This document shows, piece by piece, positions 1 to 7,789 of a stretch of 29,540 nt of DNA. The DNA lies in the NCBI GenBank assembly GCA_936928855.1, contig CAKZHZ010000030.1:1-29540 (forward strand), written 5' to 3'. Source of the stretch: an uncultured Polycyclovorans sp. Lineage in GTDB: Bacteria > Pseudomonadota > Gammaproteobacteria > Nevskiales > Nevskiaceae. The translations under genes and the position numbers were made by a program. The notes under the pieces are model-generated. The model saw only the letters and a program-made list of their open reading frames with translations, searched no databases and was not told the DNA's origin. Each line of letters starts with the position of its first letter. Positions within the stretch are counted from its first letter, which is position 1.

Positions 1-930
1 TATGTTGAGCTGTTCGACCTGCCGCCCGGCTTCGTCCACGTGGGTCTGCTGGTGGCCGAAGTCTATCGCCTGAACGCCGAGCGCGGAGAGGCGCCGGCGG
101 CCGACATCGGCGCCTGGGTCGAGCGGCGGCTGGAGGCGCTGGCTCGCCGCATTCCGCACAGTCATGAGCGGATTCAGCCGAACGGCCGCGTGCTGCGCTC
201 CACCGGCGCGCCGATGGCGGGCGGCGGCTATGTCACCAGCTACACCGACATCACCGAACTGCGGCGTGCGGCTGAGGCCTTGGCCGAGGCCAACGAAAGG
301 CTGGAGGCCCGCGTCGCGGACCGCACCGAACGGCTGGAGGAGGCGCGTCGGCTGGCGGAAGAGGCGACGGCGTCCAAGACCCGGTTCCTGGCCGCCGCCA
401 GCCACGACCTGCTGCAACCGCTGCACGCCGCCCGCCTGTTCATCGCCGCTTTGAAAGAGGAGCCGGCGCTGGAAGACGCGACCAGCCGCACCCTGGCCGT
501 CAACGCCGACCGCGCCATCGACAGCGCCCACCGTCTGCTGACCGCCCTGCTGAACCTGTCCAAGCTGGAGGCCGGCGGCGTGCGGACCAATGTCGCACGG
601 CTGTCGCTGGGCGGCCTTTTCGACGAACTGCGCCGCGAGTTCGCGCCCGTCGCCGAGGCCAAGGGTCTGGACCTGACCGTGATGTCCAGCCGCCTGTGGG
701 TCGCGTCCGACCGCGATCTGCTGCGCTCCATGCTGCAGAATCTGGTGGCGAACGCCATCCGCTATACGGATGCCGGCCGGGTGCTGGTCGGGGCGCGTCG
801 GCGGGGCGAGACGGTGCAGCTGTTCGTCTGCGACACCGGACGCGGCATTCCCGACACCGACCATGAAACCGTCTTCGGCGAGTTCGTGCGTCTGCCGGGC
901 GCCGTCGACGAACCGGGCGCAGGCCTGGGC
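1..930 (+). CDS. Partial PAS_7 sensor histidine kinase (NahK/ErcS-like), truncated at both ends
   Basis: Reading frame 1 is open from the first base, so the N-terminus lies outside the window. The first ~85 residues resemble the end of a PAS_7 fold, finishing in the typical motif YTDITELRRA. A coiled-coil linker follows, rich in E, R and A. Next is a HisKA dimerisation domain with the phospho-acceptor H-box ASHDLLQPLHAARLF, then a HATPase domain with N-box (LVANAIRYTDAGR) and G1 box (CDTGRGIPD). The protein should end in a G2 box such as GLGLGLAIV and often a receiver domain. Homology stops after GAGLG at about 930 and the frame runs into unrelated sequence until 1173. Such kinases autophosphorylate on His and signal to response regulators; the input here is unknown. 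The sequence style resembles alphaproteobacterial members, which is inference. The gene is probably part of a different genome joined by assembly. Confidence 0.85.
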
Positions 931-935
931 AGGGG
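921..935. other. Chimeric junction between kinase and porin
   Basis: At this point the kinase frame loses its family pattern in the middle of the ATP-binding domain. The next frame begins to encode the hydrophobic half of a signal peptide (AWAGVAALLAAGAAG) with no start codon of its own. Two unrelated genes broken mid-domain at the same base are better explained by an assembly chimera or a deletion fusion than by an intact locus. The exact breakpoint cannot be fixed without reads. Confidence 0.8.
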
Positions 936-1882
936 TGGCGGCGCTGTTGGCCGCAGGGGCGGCGGGCGTCATGCCGCTGGCACACGCCGAGATCGAACTG
1001 GGGAGCGGCATCAGCATCTCCGGCTTTCTCGACATGTCGTACTCCTCCTTCAGCCCCGACGGCGGATCCACCACCGAAAGCATCGGCATCGACCAGTTCG
1101 AAACCACGTTCAAATATGCCGGTTCCAGTGGCGTGTCCGCGCAGGTCGATATCGAGTACGGGGAAGGTTTTGATGGCAGTGATGACGAAACCTTCGTCGA
1201 GCAGGCCTTCGTCACCAAGGCGTTCACCGAGCAGTTCAGCGTCAAGGCGGGGCGGTTCCTGAGCTACAGCGGCTGGGAAACCGAAGAACCCACCGGCCTG
1301 TTCCAGTACAGCGGCACCGGCTACGCCCCGTACTTCTACGGCTTCTATCAGAACGGGGTGTCGGCCTACTTCGATGGCGGCACCTTCGCCGTGATGGGGT
1401 CGGTCGTCACCAGCGCCTTCAATCCTGAAGACCGCAACAGCACCGATGGCGTCGATGACGACATGGCATACGAGTTCGGCCTGGCGCTGATGCCCGCGGA
1501 AGGCCTGACGGCCAAGGCGTTCTATATCTCCGACGGCGACACCGACACCGACATCATCAATGTCTGGGCGTCCTACGCGGTATCGGGCTTCACCTTCGCC
1601 GGTGAATACAACACGGCCGACTACGGTGCTGCCGGGGAGGGCGATGGCTTCCTGCTGATGGCCAACTACGCCACCGGGCCCTTCGGTTTCACGGTGCGGT
1701 ACCACGACTTCGAGATCGAGGACGGCGCGGGCGTGGTCGTCGACGACGGCAGCGCCATCACCCTGGCACCCAGCTACGCCGTTGGCGACAACCTGCTGCT
1801 GGTCACCGAGTACCGGATGGACAGCTCGGATACCAACGGTGATTCGGACGCCTTCGCGATCGAAGCCCTCTTCACGTTCTGA
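926..1882 (+). CDS. Outer-membrane beta-barrel porin, 5'-truncated
   Basis: This frame encodes the C-terminal half of a signal peptide ending in an AHA cleavage site. About 296 mature residues follow, with alternating short beta-strands and many aromatic/glycine turns (ISGFLDMSYSS, VKAGRFLSYSG, FTVRYHDFEI), ending in a terminal phenylalanine (EALFTF), the usual outer-membrane insertion signature. It looks like the putative beta-barrel porin-2/OmpL-like group, although assignment to an exact family is uncertain. The start codon and first part of the signal peptide are missing because of the junction near 930. The stop lies 92 bases upstream of urtA in the same orientation. A likely role is letting urea or amides across the outer membrane for the Urt transporter; this is inferred from position only. 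Confidence 0.8.
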   Translation, partial: WAGVAALLAAGAAGVMPLAHAEIELGSGISISGFLDMSYSSFSPDGGSTTESIGIDQFETTFKYAGSSGVSAQVDIEYGEGFDGSDDETFVEQAFVTKAFTEQFSVKAGRFLSYSGWETEEPTGLFQYSGTGYAPYFYGFYQNGVSAYFDGGTFAVMGSVVTSAFNPEDRNSTDGVDDDMAYEFGLALMPAEGLTAKAFYISDGDTDTDIINVWASYAVSGFTFAGEYNTADYGAAGEGDGFLLMANYATGPFGFTVRYHDFEIEDGAGVVVDDGSAITLAPSYAVGDNLLLVTEYRMDSSDTNGDSDAFAIEALFTF

Positions 1883-1913
1883 GCCCCCGGGACTGAACAC
1901 CATCAGGTCGTCG

Positions 1914-1945
1914 CACTGCGCCAGCCATGGACGGCTGACGCAGTG
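1914..1945 (+). promoter_or_regulatory. Hairpin between porin and urtA
   Basis: CACTGCGCCAGCC (1914-1926) pairs with GGCTGACGCAGTG (1933-1945): 12 of 13 positions pair (one C-A mismatch), with a six-base loop. There is no T-run after it, so it is not a classic intrinsic terminator. It sits 29 bases before the urtA start codon, just upstream of the ribosome-binding site, and may be a transcript-processing or stability element, or an attenuator. Confidence 0.6.
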
Positions 1946-1974
1946 ATCGCGGCCTCAGCAAAGGAGTATCTGTC

Positions 1975-3246
1975 ATGAAACTCAAATCCATCGTCGCGGC
2001 CGCCGCACTCGGCGCCGCCAGTTTCGCGGCGCAGGCTGCGGACACCATCAAGGTCGGGGTGTTGCACTCGCTTTCCGGCACCATGGCCATTTCCGAAACC
2101 ACGCTGAAGGACACCGTCCTGATGCTGGTGGACGAACAGAACAAGAAGGGCGGCCTGCTCGGCAAGAAGCTGGAAGCCGTGGTGGTCGACCCCGCCTCCA
2201 ACTGGCCGCTGTTCGCCGAGAAGGCGCGCGAACTGCTGGCCAAGGACAAGGTGGATGTGGTGTTCGGCTGCTGGACCTCGGTGTCGCGCAAGAGCGTGCT
2301 GCCGGTGTTCGAGGAGCTGAACGGCCTGCTGTTCTATCCGGTGCAGTACGAGGGTGAGGAGTCCTCCAAGAACGTCATCTACACCGGCGCCGCGCCGAAC
2401 CAGCAGGCGATTCCGGCAGTGGACTACCTGATGAACGATCTGGAAGTCGAACGCTGGGTGCTGGCCGGCACCGACTATGTCTATCCGCGCACCACCAACA
2501 AGATTCTCGAGGCCTATCTCAAGGCCAAGGGCGTGGCGGCGGACGACATCATGATCAACTACACGCCGTTCGGGCACTCCGACTGGCAGTCGATCGTTTC
2601 CGACATCAAGGCCTTCGGATCGGCCGGCAAGAAGACCGCGGTGGTGTCCACCATCAACGGTGATGCCAACGTGCCGTTCTACAAGGAACTGGGCAACCAG
2701 AAGATCTCCGCCGAGGACATTCCGGTGGTGGCTTTCTCGGTGGGTGAGGAAGAGCTGTCCGGCATCGATACCGGTCCGCTGGTCGGGCACCTCGCGGCCT
2801 GGAACTACTTCATGAGCGTCGACACGCCAGAGAACGCCGCCTTCATCAAGCAGTGGAAGTCGTTCATCAAGAACGACAAGCGCGTCACCAATGACCCGAT
2901 GGAAGCGCACTACGTGGGCTTCAACCTGTGGGCGCAGGCGGTCGAGAAGGCCGGCACCACCGATGTCGACGCCGTGCTGACGGCGCTGCCCGGGCTGGAA
3001 ACGCCGAACCTCACCGGCGGCACCGCCAAGATGCTGGCCAACCATCACATCACCAAGCCGGTGCTGATCGGCGAGATCCGCGATGACGGCCAGTTCGATG
3101 TGGTCTGGGAAACCGACGGCGAAGTGCCAGGGGATGCCTGGTCCGACTTCCTGCCTGCCAGCAAGGTCATCGAGGCCGACTGGGTCGAGCTGAAGTGCGG
3201 CAACTACAACACCGAGACCAAGGAGTGCTCGGGCCAGAACTACTGA
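1975..3246 (+). CDS. urtA: Urea/short-chain amide ABC transporter, substrate-binding protein UrtA
   Basis: This is the periplasmic binding protein that captures urea (or related short amides) and delivers it to the UrtBC permease. The 423-residue length is normal. It begins with a Sec signal peptide (MKLKSIVAAAALGAASFAAQA) followed by the family signature VGVLHSLSGTMAISET. Other landmarks are DPASNWPLFAEKARELL, FGCWTSVSRKSVLPVFEE and TGAAPNQQAIPAV. The start is fixed by AAAGGAG about nine bases upstream. It is the first gene of urtABCDE and is followed by a 184-base gap before urtB that contains a hairpin. In other bacteria these operons answer to nitrogen limitation; I see no clear NtrC or sigma-54 site here. 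Homologous FmdD-type proteins bind formamide and acetamide, so the substrate could be broader than urea. Confidence 0.96.
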   Translation: MKLKSIVAAAALGAASFAAQAADTIKVGVLHSLSGTMAISETTLKDTVLMLVDEQNKKGGLLGKKLEAVVVDPASNWPLFAEKARELLAKDKVDVVFGCWTSVSRKSVLPVFEELNGLLFYPVQYEGEESSKNVIYTGAAPNQQAIPAVDYLMNDLEVERWVLAGTDYVYPRTTNKILEAYLKAKGVAADDIMINYTPFGHSDWQSIVSDIKAFGSAGKKTAVVSTINGDANVPFYKELGNQKISAEDIPVVAFSVGEEELSGIDTGPLVGHLAAWNYFMSVDTPENAAFIKQWKSFIKNDKRVTNDPMEAHYVGFNLWAQAVEKAGTTDVDAVLTALPGLETPNLTGGTAKMLANHHITKPVLIGEIRDDGQFDVVWETDGEVPGDAWSDFLPASKVIEADWVELKCGNYNTETKECSGQNY

Positions 3247-3340
3247 GGACTGGCAACCGTATTCCGATGTTGTCCGAGGCCGACCGGTCGCCGTGCTGTC
3301 CTGGCGGTTTCTGATTGGCACTGTTGTTGCGGTACCCGGT

Positions 3341-3370
3341 GTGGCGGCGGGTTCTCCTGCCCGTCGCCAC
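3341..3370 (+). promoter_or_regulatory. Hairpin between urtA and urtB
   Basis: GTGGCGGCGGG (3341-3351) pairs with CCCGTCGCCAC (3360-3370), eleven pairs including one G-T wobble, with an eight-base loop. No T-tract follows. Its place in the urtA-urtB gap suggests 3'-end protection of the urtA message, so that the binding protein is made in excess over the permease; this is inference from position. Confidence 0.55.
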
Positions 3371-3400
3371 CCCTCTCACGCACCGCTGCCCAGCATCACC

Positions 3401-3436
3401 CCTGGAATCTTCACTGGAATCTTTACTGGAATGGCC
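3401..3436 (+). repeat. Imperfect 12-bp tandem repeat at the urtB start
   Basis: Three consecutive 12-base units share the core CTGGAAT: 3401-3412, 3413-3424 and 3425-3436. The third unit contains the candidate ATG of urtB at 3431. There is no strong purine-rich ribosome-binding site here. The GGA of each repeat unit is the only weak candidate, so repeat number could influence translation initiation. Confidence 0.5.
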
Positions 3437-5074
3437 ATGATCCACTCCCTGCCACGGCTGCTCCACGCGGGTATCGCGCTGCTACTGGTGGCCTGCGCCG
3501 GTATCGCCAGGGCCGAGCCGCCCCCCGCGGATGCCGCCTTCGCCGAGACGGTACGGGCGCTGCCCGACGCCGGCTTCCGCGAAAAGGGGGACAGGGTCCA
3601 GGCCCTGGTGGCGGGCCGTCACCCGCAGGCCCGGTCGGTGCTGGCCGCCCTGCTCGACAACCGGCTGTATGCCACCGATGTCGGCGTCTATATCGCCGAT
3701 CCCACCACAGATGCAGCGTCGGCGCCCCAGTGGCGCGACGCCCTGACCGGCGCGTTGGCGCCGGACGCCACGCCCGGATCGCGCGATCGGGTGAGGACCA
3801 ACAACCGGCTGCGTTCGCAGCTGAAACGGGGGCTCGCCCAGTTCGATCTGGCCGACCCCGACGACGACGTGCGGACCCGGGCGGTTCGCGAGCTCAGCGG
3901 CGATCTCGACGCCGACATGGAAGCACTGCTGGAAGCGCAGCTCGACACCGATGACAGCGACCGCGTGCGCCGTGAGATCGCCATTGCCCTGGCGGTGCGC
4001 GATCTCGCCTCCGCCAGCGCGGAGCGCCGGCTGGCCGCGCTGGAAACCCTGGCGGGCGAGCAGCGCAATCTGGTCTACAACCGGGTCAAGCCGCTGACCG
4101 ATCCGGCCAACGAAACCGACCCCGAGGTGCGCGCGCTGGCCACCAAAGTGGTGGGTGACATCGACGGCTGGCGTCAGGTCTACGGGGCACTGGAAACCCT
4201 GTTCTTCGGCCTGTCGCTGGGCTCGGTGCTGGTGCTCGCCGCCATCGGCCTGGCGATCAGCTTCGGCGTGATGGGGGTGATCAACATGGCGCACGGCGAG
4301 CTGATCATGATCGGCGCCTACACCACGTATGTCATGCAGCTGCTGTTGCCCAACCATATCGGGCTGGCCCTGGTGCTGGCGGTGCCGACGGCCTTCTGTG
4401 TCTCCGGGCTGGTCGGCGTGGCCATCGAACGCGGCATCGTGCGGTTCCTGTACGGCCGCCCGCTGGAGACCCTGCTGGCCACCTTCGGCCTCTCGCTGGT
4501 GCTGCAGCAGCTGGTGCGATCCATCTTCTCGCCGCTGAACCGTTCAGTGGCCTCGCCGGAGTGGATGCAGGGGCTGTGGCAGATCAACGACCTGTTTGCG
4601 GTGACCTACAACCGTCTGTTCATCATTCTGTTCACCTTGGCGGTGTTCGCCATCCTGCTGGCGGTGCTCAACCGCACCTCGCTGGGCCTGAAGGTGCGGG
4701 CGGTGTCGCAGAACCGCGCGATGGCCCGTGCCCTGGGGGTGCGCACCGCTCGGGTGGATGCGATGACCTTCGGGCTCGGCTCCGGCATTGCCGGTATTGC
4801 CGGCGTGGCGCTGTCGCAACTGACCAATGTCGGCCCGAATCTCGGGCAGGCCTATATCGTCGATTCCTTCATGGTGGTGGTGTTCGGTGGCGTCGGCAAC
4901 CTGTGGGGGACGCTGATCGGCGGCCTCAGCCTCGGGGTGCTCAACAAGCTGCTGGAACCCGCCGCCGGTGCGGTGATGGCCAAGATCCTGGTGCTGGTCG
5001 GCCTCATCCTGTTCATCCAGCGACGCCCGCGCGGTCTGTTCCCGCAGAAGGGCCGTGCCGCGGAGGGCCACTGA
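3431..5074 (+). CDS. urtB: Urea ABC transporter permease UrtB
   Basis: UrtB is one of two inner-membrane permease subunits, related to LivH. With the start at 3431 it has 547 residues; 3437 (MIHSLPRLL) is equally possible and a longer in-frame start at 3293 is unlikely. A signal peptide (LLHAGIALLLVACAGIARA) precedes a ~210-residue periplasmic, mostly helical region rich in Asp, Arg and Leu. This is the extra domain typical of proteobacterial UrtB. The membrane part begins near residue 250 (FGLSLGSVLVLAAIGLAISF) and carries the LivH-like signatures GVMGVINMAHGELIMIGAY, LKVRAVSQNRAMARALG and VFGGVGNLWGTLIGG. It overlaps urtC by one base, implying translational coupling. The start site is the least certain point. 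Confidence 0.94.
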   Translation: MAMIHSLPRLLHAGIALLLVACAGIARAEPPPADAAFAETVRALPDAGFREKGDRVQALVAGRHPQARSVLAALLDNRLYATDVGVYIADPTTDAASAPQWRDALTGALAPDATPGSRDRVRTNNRLRSQLKRGLAQFDLADPDDDVRTRAVRELSGDLDADMEALLEAQLDTDDSDRVRREIAIALAVRDLASASAERRLAALETLAGEQRNLVYNRVKPLTDPANETDPEVRALATKVVGDIDGWRQVYGALETLFFGLSLGSVLVLAAIGLAISFGVMGVINMAHGELIMIGAYTTYVMQLLLPNHIGLALVLAVPTAFCVSGLVGVAIERGIVRFLYGRPLETLLATFGLSLVLQQLVRSIFSPLNRSVASPEWMQGLWQINDLFAVTYNRLFIILFTLAVFAILLAVLNRTSLGLKVRAVSQNRAMARALGVRTARVDAMTFGLGSGIAGIAGVALSQLTNVGPNLGQAYIVDSFMVVVFGGVGNLWGTLIGGLSLGVLNKLLEPAAGAVMAKILVLVGLILFIQRRPRGLFPQKGRAAEGH

Positions 5075-6177
5075 TGCGCGCCCCGTTCTCCTTGAGTGTG
5101 CTGTCGAGTGGCGGGCGTGGCAGCCAGGTCTTCCTGGGGGTCATGGCGGCACTGGCGCTGCTGGTCCCCCTGTTGAACCTGGCGGTGCCGGACGGGTCGG
5201 CCCTGCATCTGCCCGACTACTGGGTGACGCTGCTGGGCAAGTATCTCTGCTACGCCCTGCTGGCCATCGCCATCGATCTCATCTGGGGCTACTGCGGCAT
5301 TCTCAGCCTCGGTCATACCGCCTTCTTTGCGCTCGGCGGCTACGCCATGGGGATGTACCTGATGCGGAAGATCGGGACACGCGGCGTCTACGGACACCCG
5401 GAGCTGCCGGACTTCATGGTCTTTCTCAACTGGGAGTCACTGCCCTGGTACTGGTTCGGCTTCGATCAGTTCTGGTTTGCCATGCTGATGGTGCTGCTGG
5501 CGCCGGGGCTGCTGGCGTTCGCCTTCGGCTGGCTGGCCTTCCGTTCGCGGGTGAGCGGGGTGTATCTCTCCATCATCACCCAGGCGCTCACCTATGCGTT
5601 GATGCTGGCCTTCTTCCGCAACGAGATGGGCTTTGGCGGCAACAACGGTCTCACCGATTTCAAGGATATCCTCGGGCACGACCTGCAGTTGTCGTCGACG
5701 CGCATGGGGCTGTTCCTGGCCACCGTGATCGCGCTGACGCTGGGGTATCTGGCCTGCCGCTATCTCACGGGCTCGCGTTTCGGGCGCGTCATCGAGGCGA
5801 TCCGCGATGCCGAGAGCCGTACCCGCTTCATCGGCTATCGGGTGGAGACCTACAAGCTCGCCCTGTTCACCTTCTCGGCCATGCTGGCCGGAGTGGCGGG
5901 GGCGCTCTACGTGCCGCAGGTGGGCATCATCAACCCTGGTGAGTTCTCGCCGATCAACTCCATCGAGGCGGTGGTGTGGGTGGCGGTGGGGGGGCGCGGC
6001 ACGCTCTACGGCGCCGCGCTGGGGGCCGGCATCGTCAACTACGCCAAGACCTGGTTCACCGCCGTATTTCCGGAGGTGTGGCTGTACGCGCTGGGCGCCC
6101 TGTTCGTCGCCGTCACGCTGGCGTTGCCGCGTGGGGTGGTGGGCTTGCTGTCGCGCCGCAAGGACGGTGCACCATGA
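5074..6177 (+). CDS. urtC: Urea ABC transporter permease UrtC
   Basis: This is the second permease subunit, LivM-like, of 367 residues. Multiple membrane helices are visible (for example VTLLGKYLCYALLAIAIDLI and MLMVLLAPGLLAFAFGWLAF). The family patterns are WGYCGILSLGHTAFFALGGYAMGMY near residue 70, SRVSGVYLSIITQALTYALML, and RVIEAIRDAESRTRFIGYRV, the cytoplasmic loop that contacts the ATPases. Its ATG shares one base with the urtB stop codon, and its own stop overlaps the urtD start as ATGA, so the genes are read from one message. It works with UrtB, UrtD and UrtE. Nothing is truncated or unusual. Confidence 0.96.
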   Translation: MRAPFSLSVLSSGGRGSQVFLGVMAALALLVPLLNLAVPDGSALHLPDYWVTLLGKYLCYALLAIAIDLIWGYCGILSLGHTAFFALGGYAMGMYLMRKIGTRGVYGHPELPDFMVFLNWESLPWYWFGFDQFWFAMLMVLLAPGLLAFAFGWLAFRSRVSGVYLSIITQALTYALMLAFFRNEMGFGGNNGLTDFKDILGHDLQLSSTRMGLFLATVIALTLGYLACRYLTGSRFGRVIEAIRDAESRTRFIGYRVETYKLALFTFSAMLAGVAGALYVPQVGIINPGEFSPINSIEAVVWVAVGGRGTLYGAALGAGIVNYAKTWFTAVFPEVWLYALGALFVAVTLALPRGVVGLLSRRKDGAP

Positions 6178-7010
6178 GCCTGCGCGACACGCTGCATGAG
6201 CTGACCCGCCGGGACAAGGTGTTCGACTTCGTCAACCGCCCGACCACGCGGCCGAGCCGCGTCGATCTGAGCCACAACACCATTCTCTACCTGGAAGACA
6301 TCACCGTCAGTTTCGATGGCTTTCGTGCGCTCAATGCGCTCACGCTCTACATCGACGCCGGTGAGCTGCGCTGCATCATCGGTCCCAATGGTGCCGGCAA
6401 GACAACGATGATGGACGTCATCACCGGCAAGACCCGTCCCGACCATGGGCAGGCCTGGTTCGGCCAGACCTTCGACCTGTTGCGCATGGACGAACCGGAG
6501 ATCGCGCAGGCCGGAATCGGCCGCAAGTTCCAGAAGCCGACCGTGTTCACCGAGCACAGCGTGTTCACCAATCTCGAACTGTCGCTGGCAGGACCGCGTG
6601 GCGTCTGGCATGCCCTGTTCGCACGGCTGGAGGGGGCGCAGCGTGACCGCATCGATGAGGTGCTCGACATCATCGGCCTGCTGGACCATCGCGATCAGCG
6701 CGCCGGTGCGCTCTCGCACGGGCAGAAGCAGTGGCTGGAGATCGGCATGCTGTTGATGCAGGAACCCCAGCTGCTGCTGGTGGACGAACCGGTGGCCGGG
6801 ATGACCCCGCAGGAAACCGAGCGCACTGCCGAACTGCTGACCTCGCTGGCGGGGACCCGTTCAGTGGTGGTGGTGGAACACGACATGGCCTTCGTGCGCT
6901 CGATCTCGCGCAAGGTGACGGTACTGCACGAGGGCAGTGTGCTGGCCGAGGGCAGCATCGACGAGGTGCAGAACGACGAGGAGGTGCGCCGTGTCTACCT
7001 CGGCGAATGA
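6174..7010 (+). CDS. urtD: Urea ABC transporter ATP-binding protein UrtD
   Basis: A cytoplasmic LivG-type ATPase of 278 residues. Walker A is GPNGAGKTT, the Q-loop region is GRKFQKPTVF, and the ABC signature is LSHGQKQWLEIGMLL, in which LSHGQ replaces the usual LSGGQ, as is normal for UrtD. Walker B is LLLVDEP and the switch His lies in VVVEHDMAF. The first ~30 residues (MSLRDTLHELTRRDKVFDF) are a short extension before the ATPase core, common in UrtD. The start is set by the ATGA overlap with urtC. It hydrolyses ATP together with UrtE to drive urea import. Confidence 0.96.
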   Translation: MSLRDTLHELTRRDKVFDFVNRPTTRPSRVDLSHNTILYLEDITVSFDGFRALNALTLYIDAGELRCIIGPNGAGKTTMMDVITGKTRPDHGQAWFGQTFDLLRMDEPEIAQAGIGRKFQKPTVFTEHSVFTNLELSLAGPRGVWHALFARLEGAQRDRIDEVLDIIGLLDHRDQRAGALSHGQKQWLEIGMLLMQEPQLLLVDEPVAGMTPQETERTAELLTSLAGTRSVVVVEHDMAFVRSISRKVTVLHEGSVLAEGSIDEVQNDEEVRRVYLGE

Positions 7011-7731
7011 ATCGATGGTGGCGGCGGCGCCCCCGCTGCTGCAGGTGCGCGCCGTCAACCAGTTCTACGGCGGCAGCCACATCCTGTGGGATGTCGACCT
7101 CGACGTGCCGGCGGGTTCGATCACCTGCCTGATGGGGCGCAACGGCATGGGCAAGACCACGCTGCTGAAATGCGTGATGGGGTTGTTGCCGACGCGGGAT
7201 GGCGGCATCACCTTTGGCGGCGAGGACCTGCTGCGGCGGCCCGCCGAGGCGCGTGCCGGATTGGGGATCGGCTACGTGCCCCAGGGGCGCGAGATCTTCC
7301 CGCAGCTCAGCGTCGAGGAGAACCTGCGGCTGGGGGTGTACGTACGGCCGGACCGTGATCCGGCGGCGCTGGAGACGGTCTATGAGACCTTTCCCGTGCT
7401 CAAGCAGATGCGGCGGCGTCGCGGCGGTGATCTTTCCGGCGGCCAGCAGCAGCAGCTCGCCATCGGTCGTGCCCTCGTATTCAACCCCCGCCTGCTGATC
7501 CTCGACGAACCCTGCGAGGGCATCCAGCCCAACATCGTCGCGGAGATCGGCGACCTGTTGATCCGGCTCAACCGCGACACCGGCCTCACCGTGCTGCTGG
7601 TGGAGCAGAAGCTGCCCTTCGCGCGGCGGGTGGCCACCGACTTCCGCATTCTCGACAAGGGACGACTGGTTGCTGCTGCCGGCATCGCGGCACTCACCGA
7701 CACCCTGGTGCAGAAGCACCTCAGTGTCTGA
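6991..7731 (+). CDS. urtE: Urea ABC transporter ATP-binding protein UrtE
   Basis: A LivF-type ATPase of 246 residues if started at GTG 6991, which has a strong GAGGAGGT ribosome-binding site at 6978-6985. An ATG at 7015 would give 238 residues but lacks such a site. Motifs: NQFYGGSHILWDVDL at the N-terminus, Walker A GRNGMGKTT, Q-loop GYVPQGREIF, signature LSGGQQQQLAIGRAL, Walker B LLILDEP followed by CEGIQPNI, and switch His replaced by Gln in LLVEQKL, which is usual for this family. It overlaps urtD by 20 bases. It is the last gene of the importer; no urease or urea carboxylase/allophanate hydrolase genes follow. Confidence 0.95.
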   Translation: MSTSANESMVAAAPPLLQVRAVNQFYGGSHILWDVDLDVPAGSITCLMGRNGMGKTTLLKCVMGLLPTRDGGITFGGEDLLRRPAEARAGLGIGYVPQGREIFPQLSVEENLRLGVYVRPDRDPAALETVYETFPVLKQMRRRRGGDLSGGQQQQLAIGRALVFNPRLLILDEPCEGIQPNIVAEIGDLLIRLNRDTGLTVLLVEQKLPFARRVATDFRILDKGRLVAAAGIAALTDTLVQKHLSV

Positions 7732-7735
7732 ACAC

Positions 7736-7771
7736 AAAAAAGGCCGGCCACCCCCGACGGGGTGACCGGCC
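7736..7771 (-). terminator. Rho-independent terminator of the PQQ dehydrogenase operon
   Basis: Arms 7742-7754 and 7759-7771 pair at 12 of 13 positions around a CGAC loop. Read on the minus strand, the hairpin is followed by six T residues (A-run 7736-7741 on the plus strand), a classic intrinsic terminator for the leftward operon. For the rightward urt operon the stem is present but lacks a T-tract, so any effect on that side would be weaker. Confidence 0.85.
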
Positions 7772-7789
7772 ATCGGCCGTCCCGGGCAC

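Noticed and set aside
40..1173. A 377-residue kinase with a novel Arg/His-rich tail
   Set aside because: The tail after residue ~297 is porin DNA read out of frame past the chimeric junction, so it is not a real protein extension.
500..1903. Long minus-strand open frame of 467 codons across kinase, junction and porin
   Set aside because: It is antisense to two recognisable coding regions, has no family motifs, and spans the chimeric junction. High-GC coding DNA commonly leaves such frames open.
1903..3321. 472-codon minus-strand frame opposite urtA
   Set aside because: Mirror frame of a strongly recognised gene, with composition dominated by His, Gln, Val and Gly and no domains.
7733..7771. 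Strong terminator for the urt operon
   Set aside because: The T-tract lies only on the minus-strand side; on the plus strand the stem is followed by ATCGGC, so it primarily ends the leftward operon.
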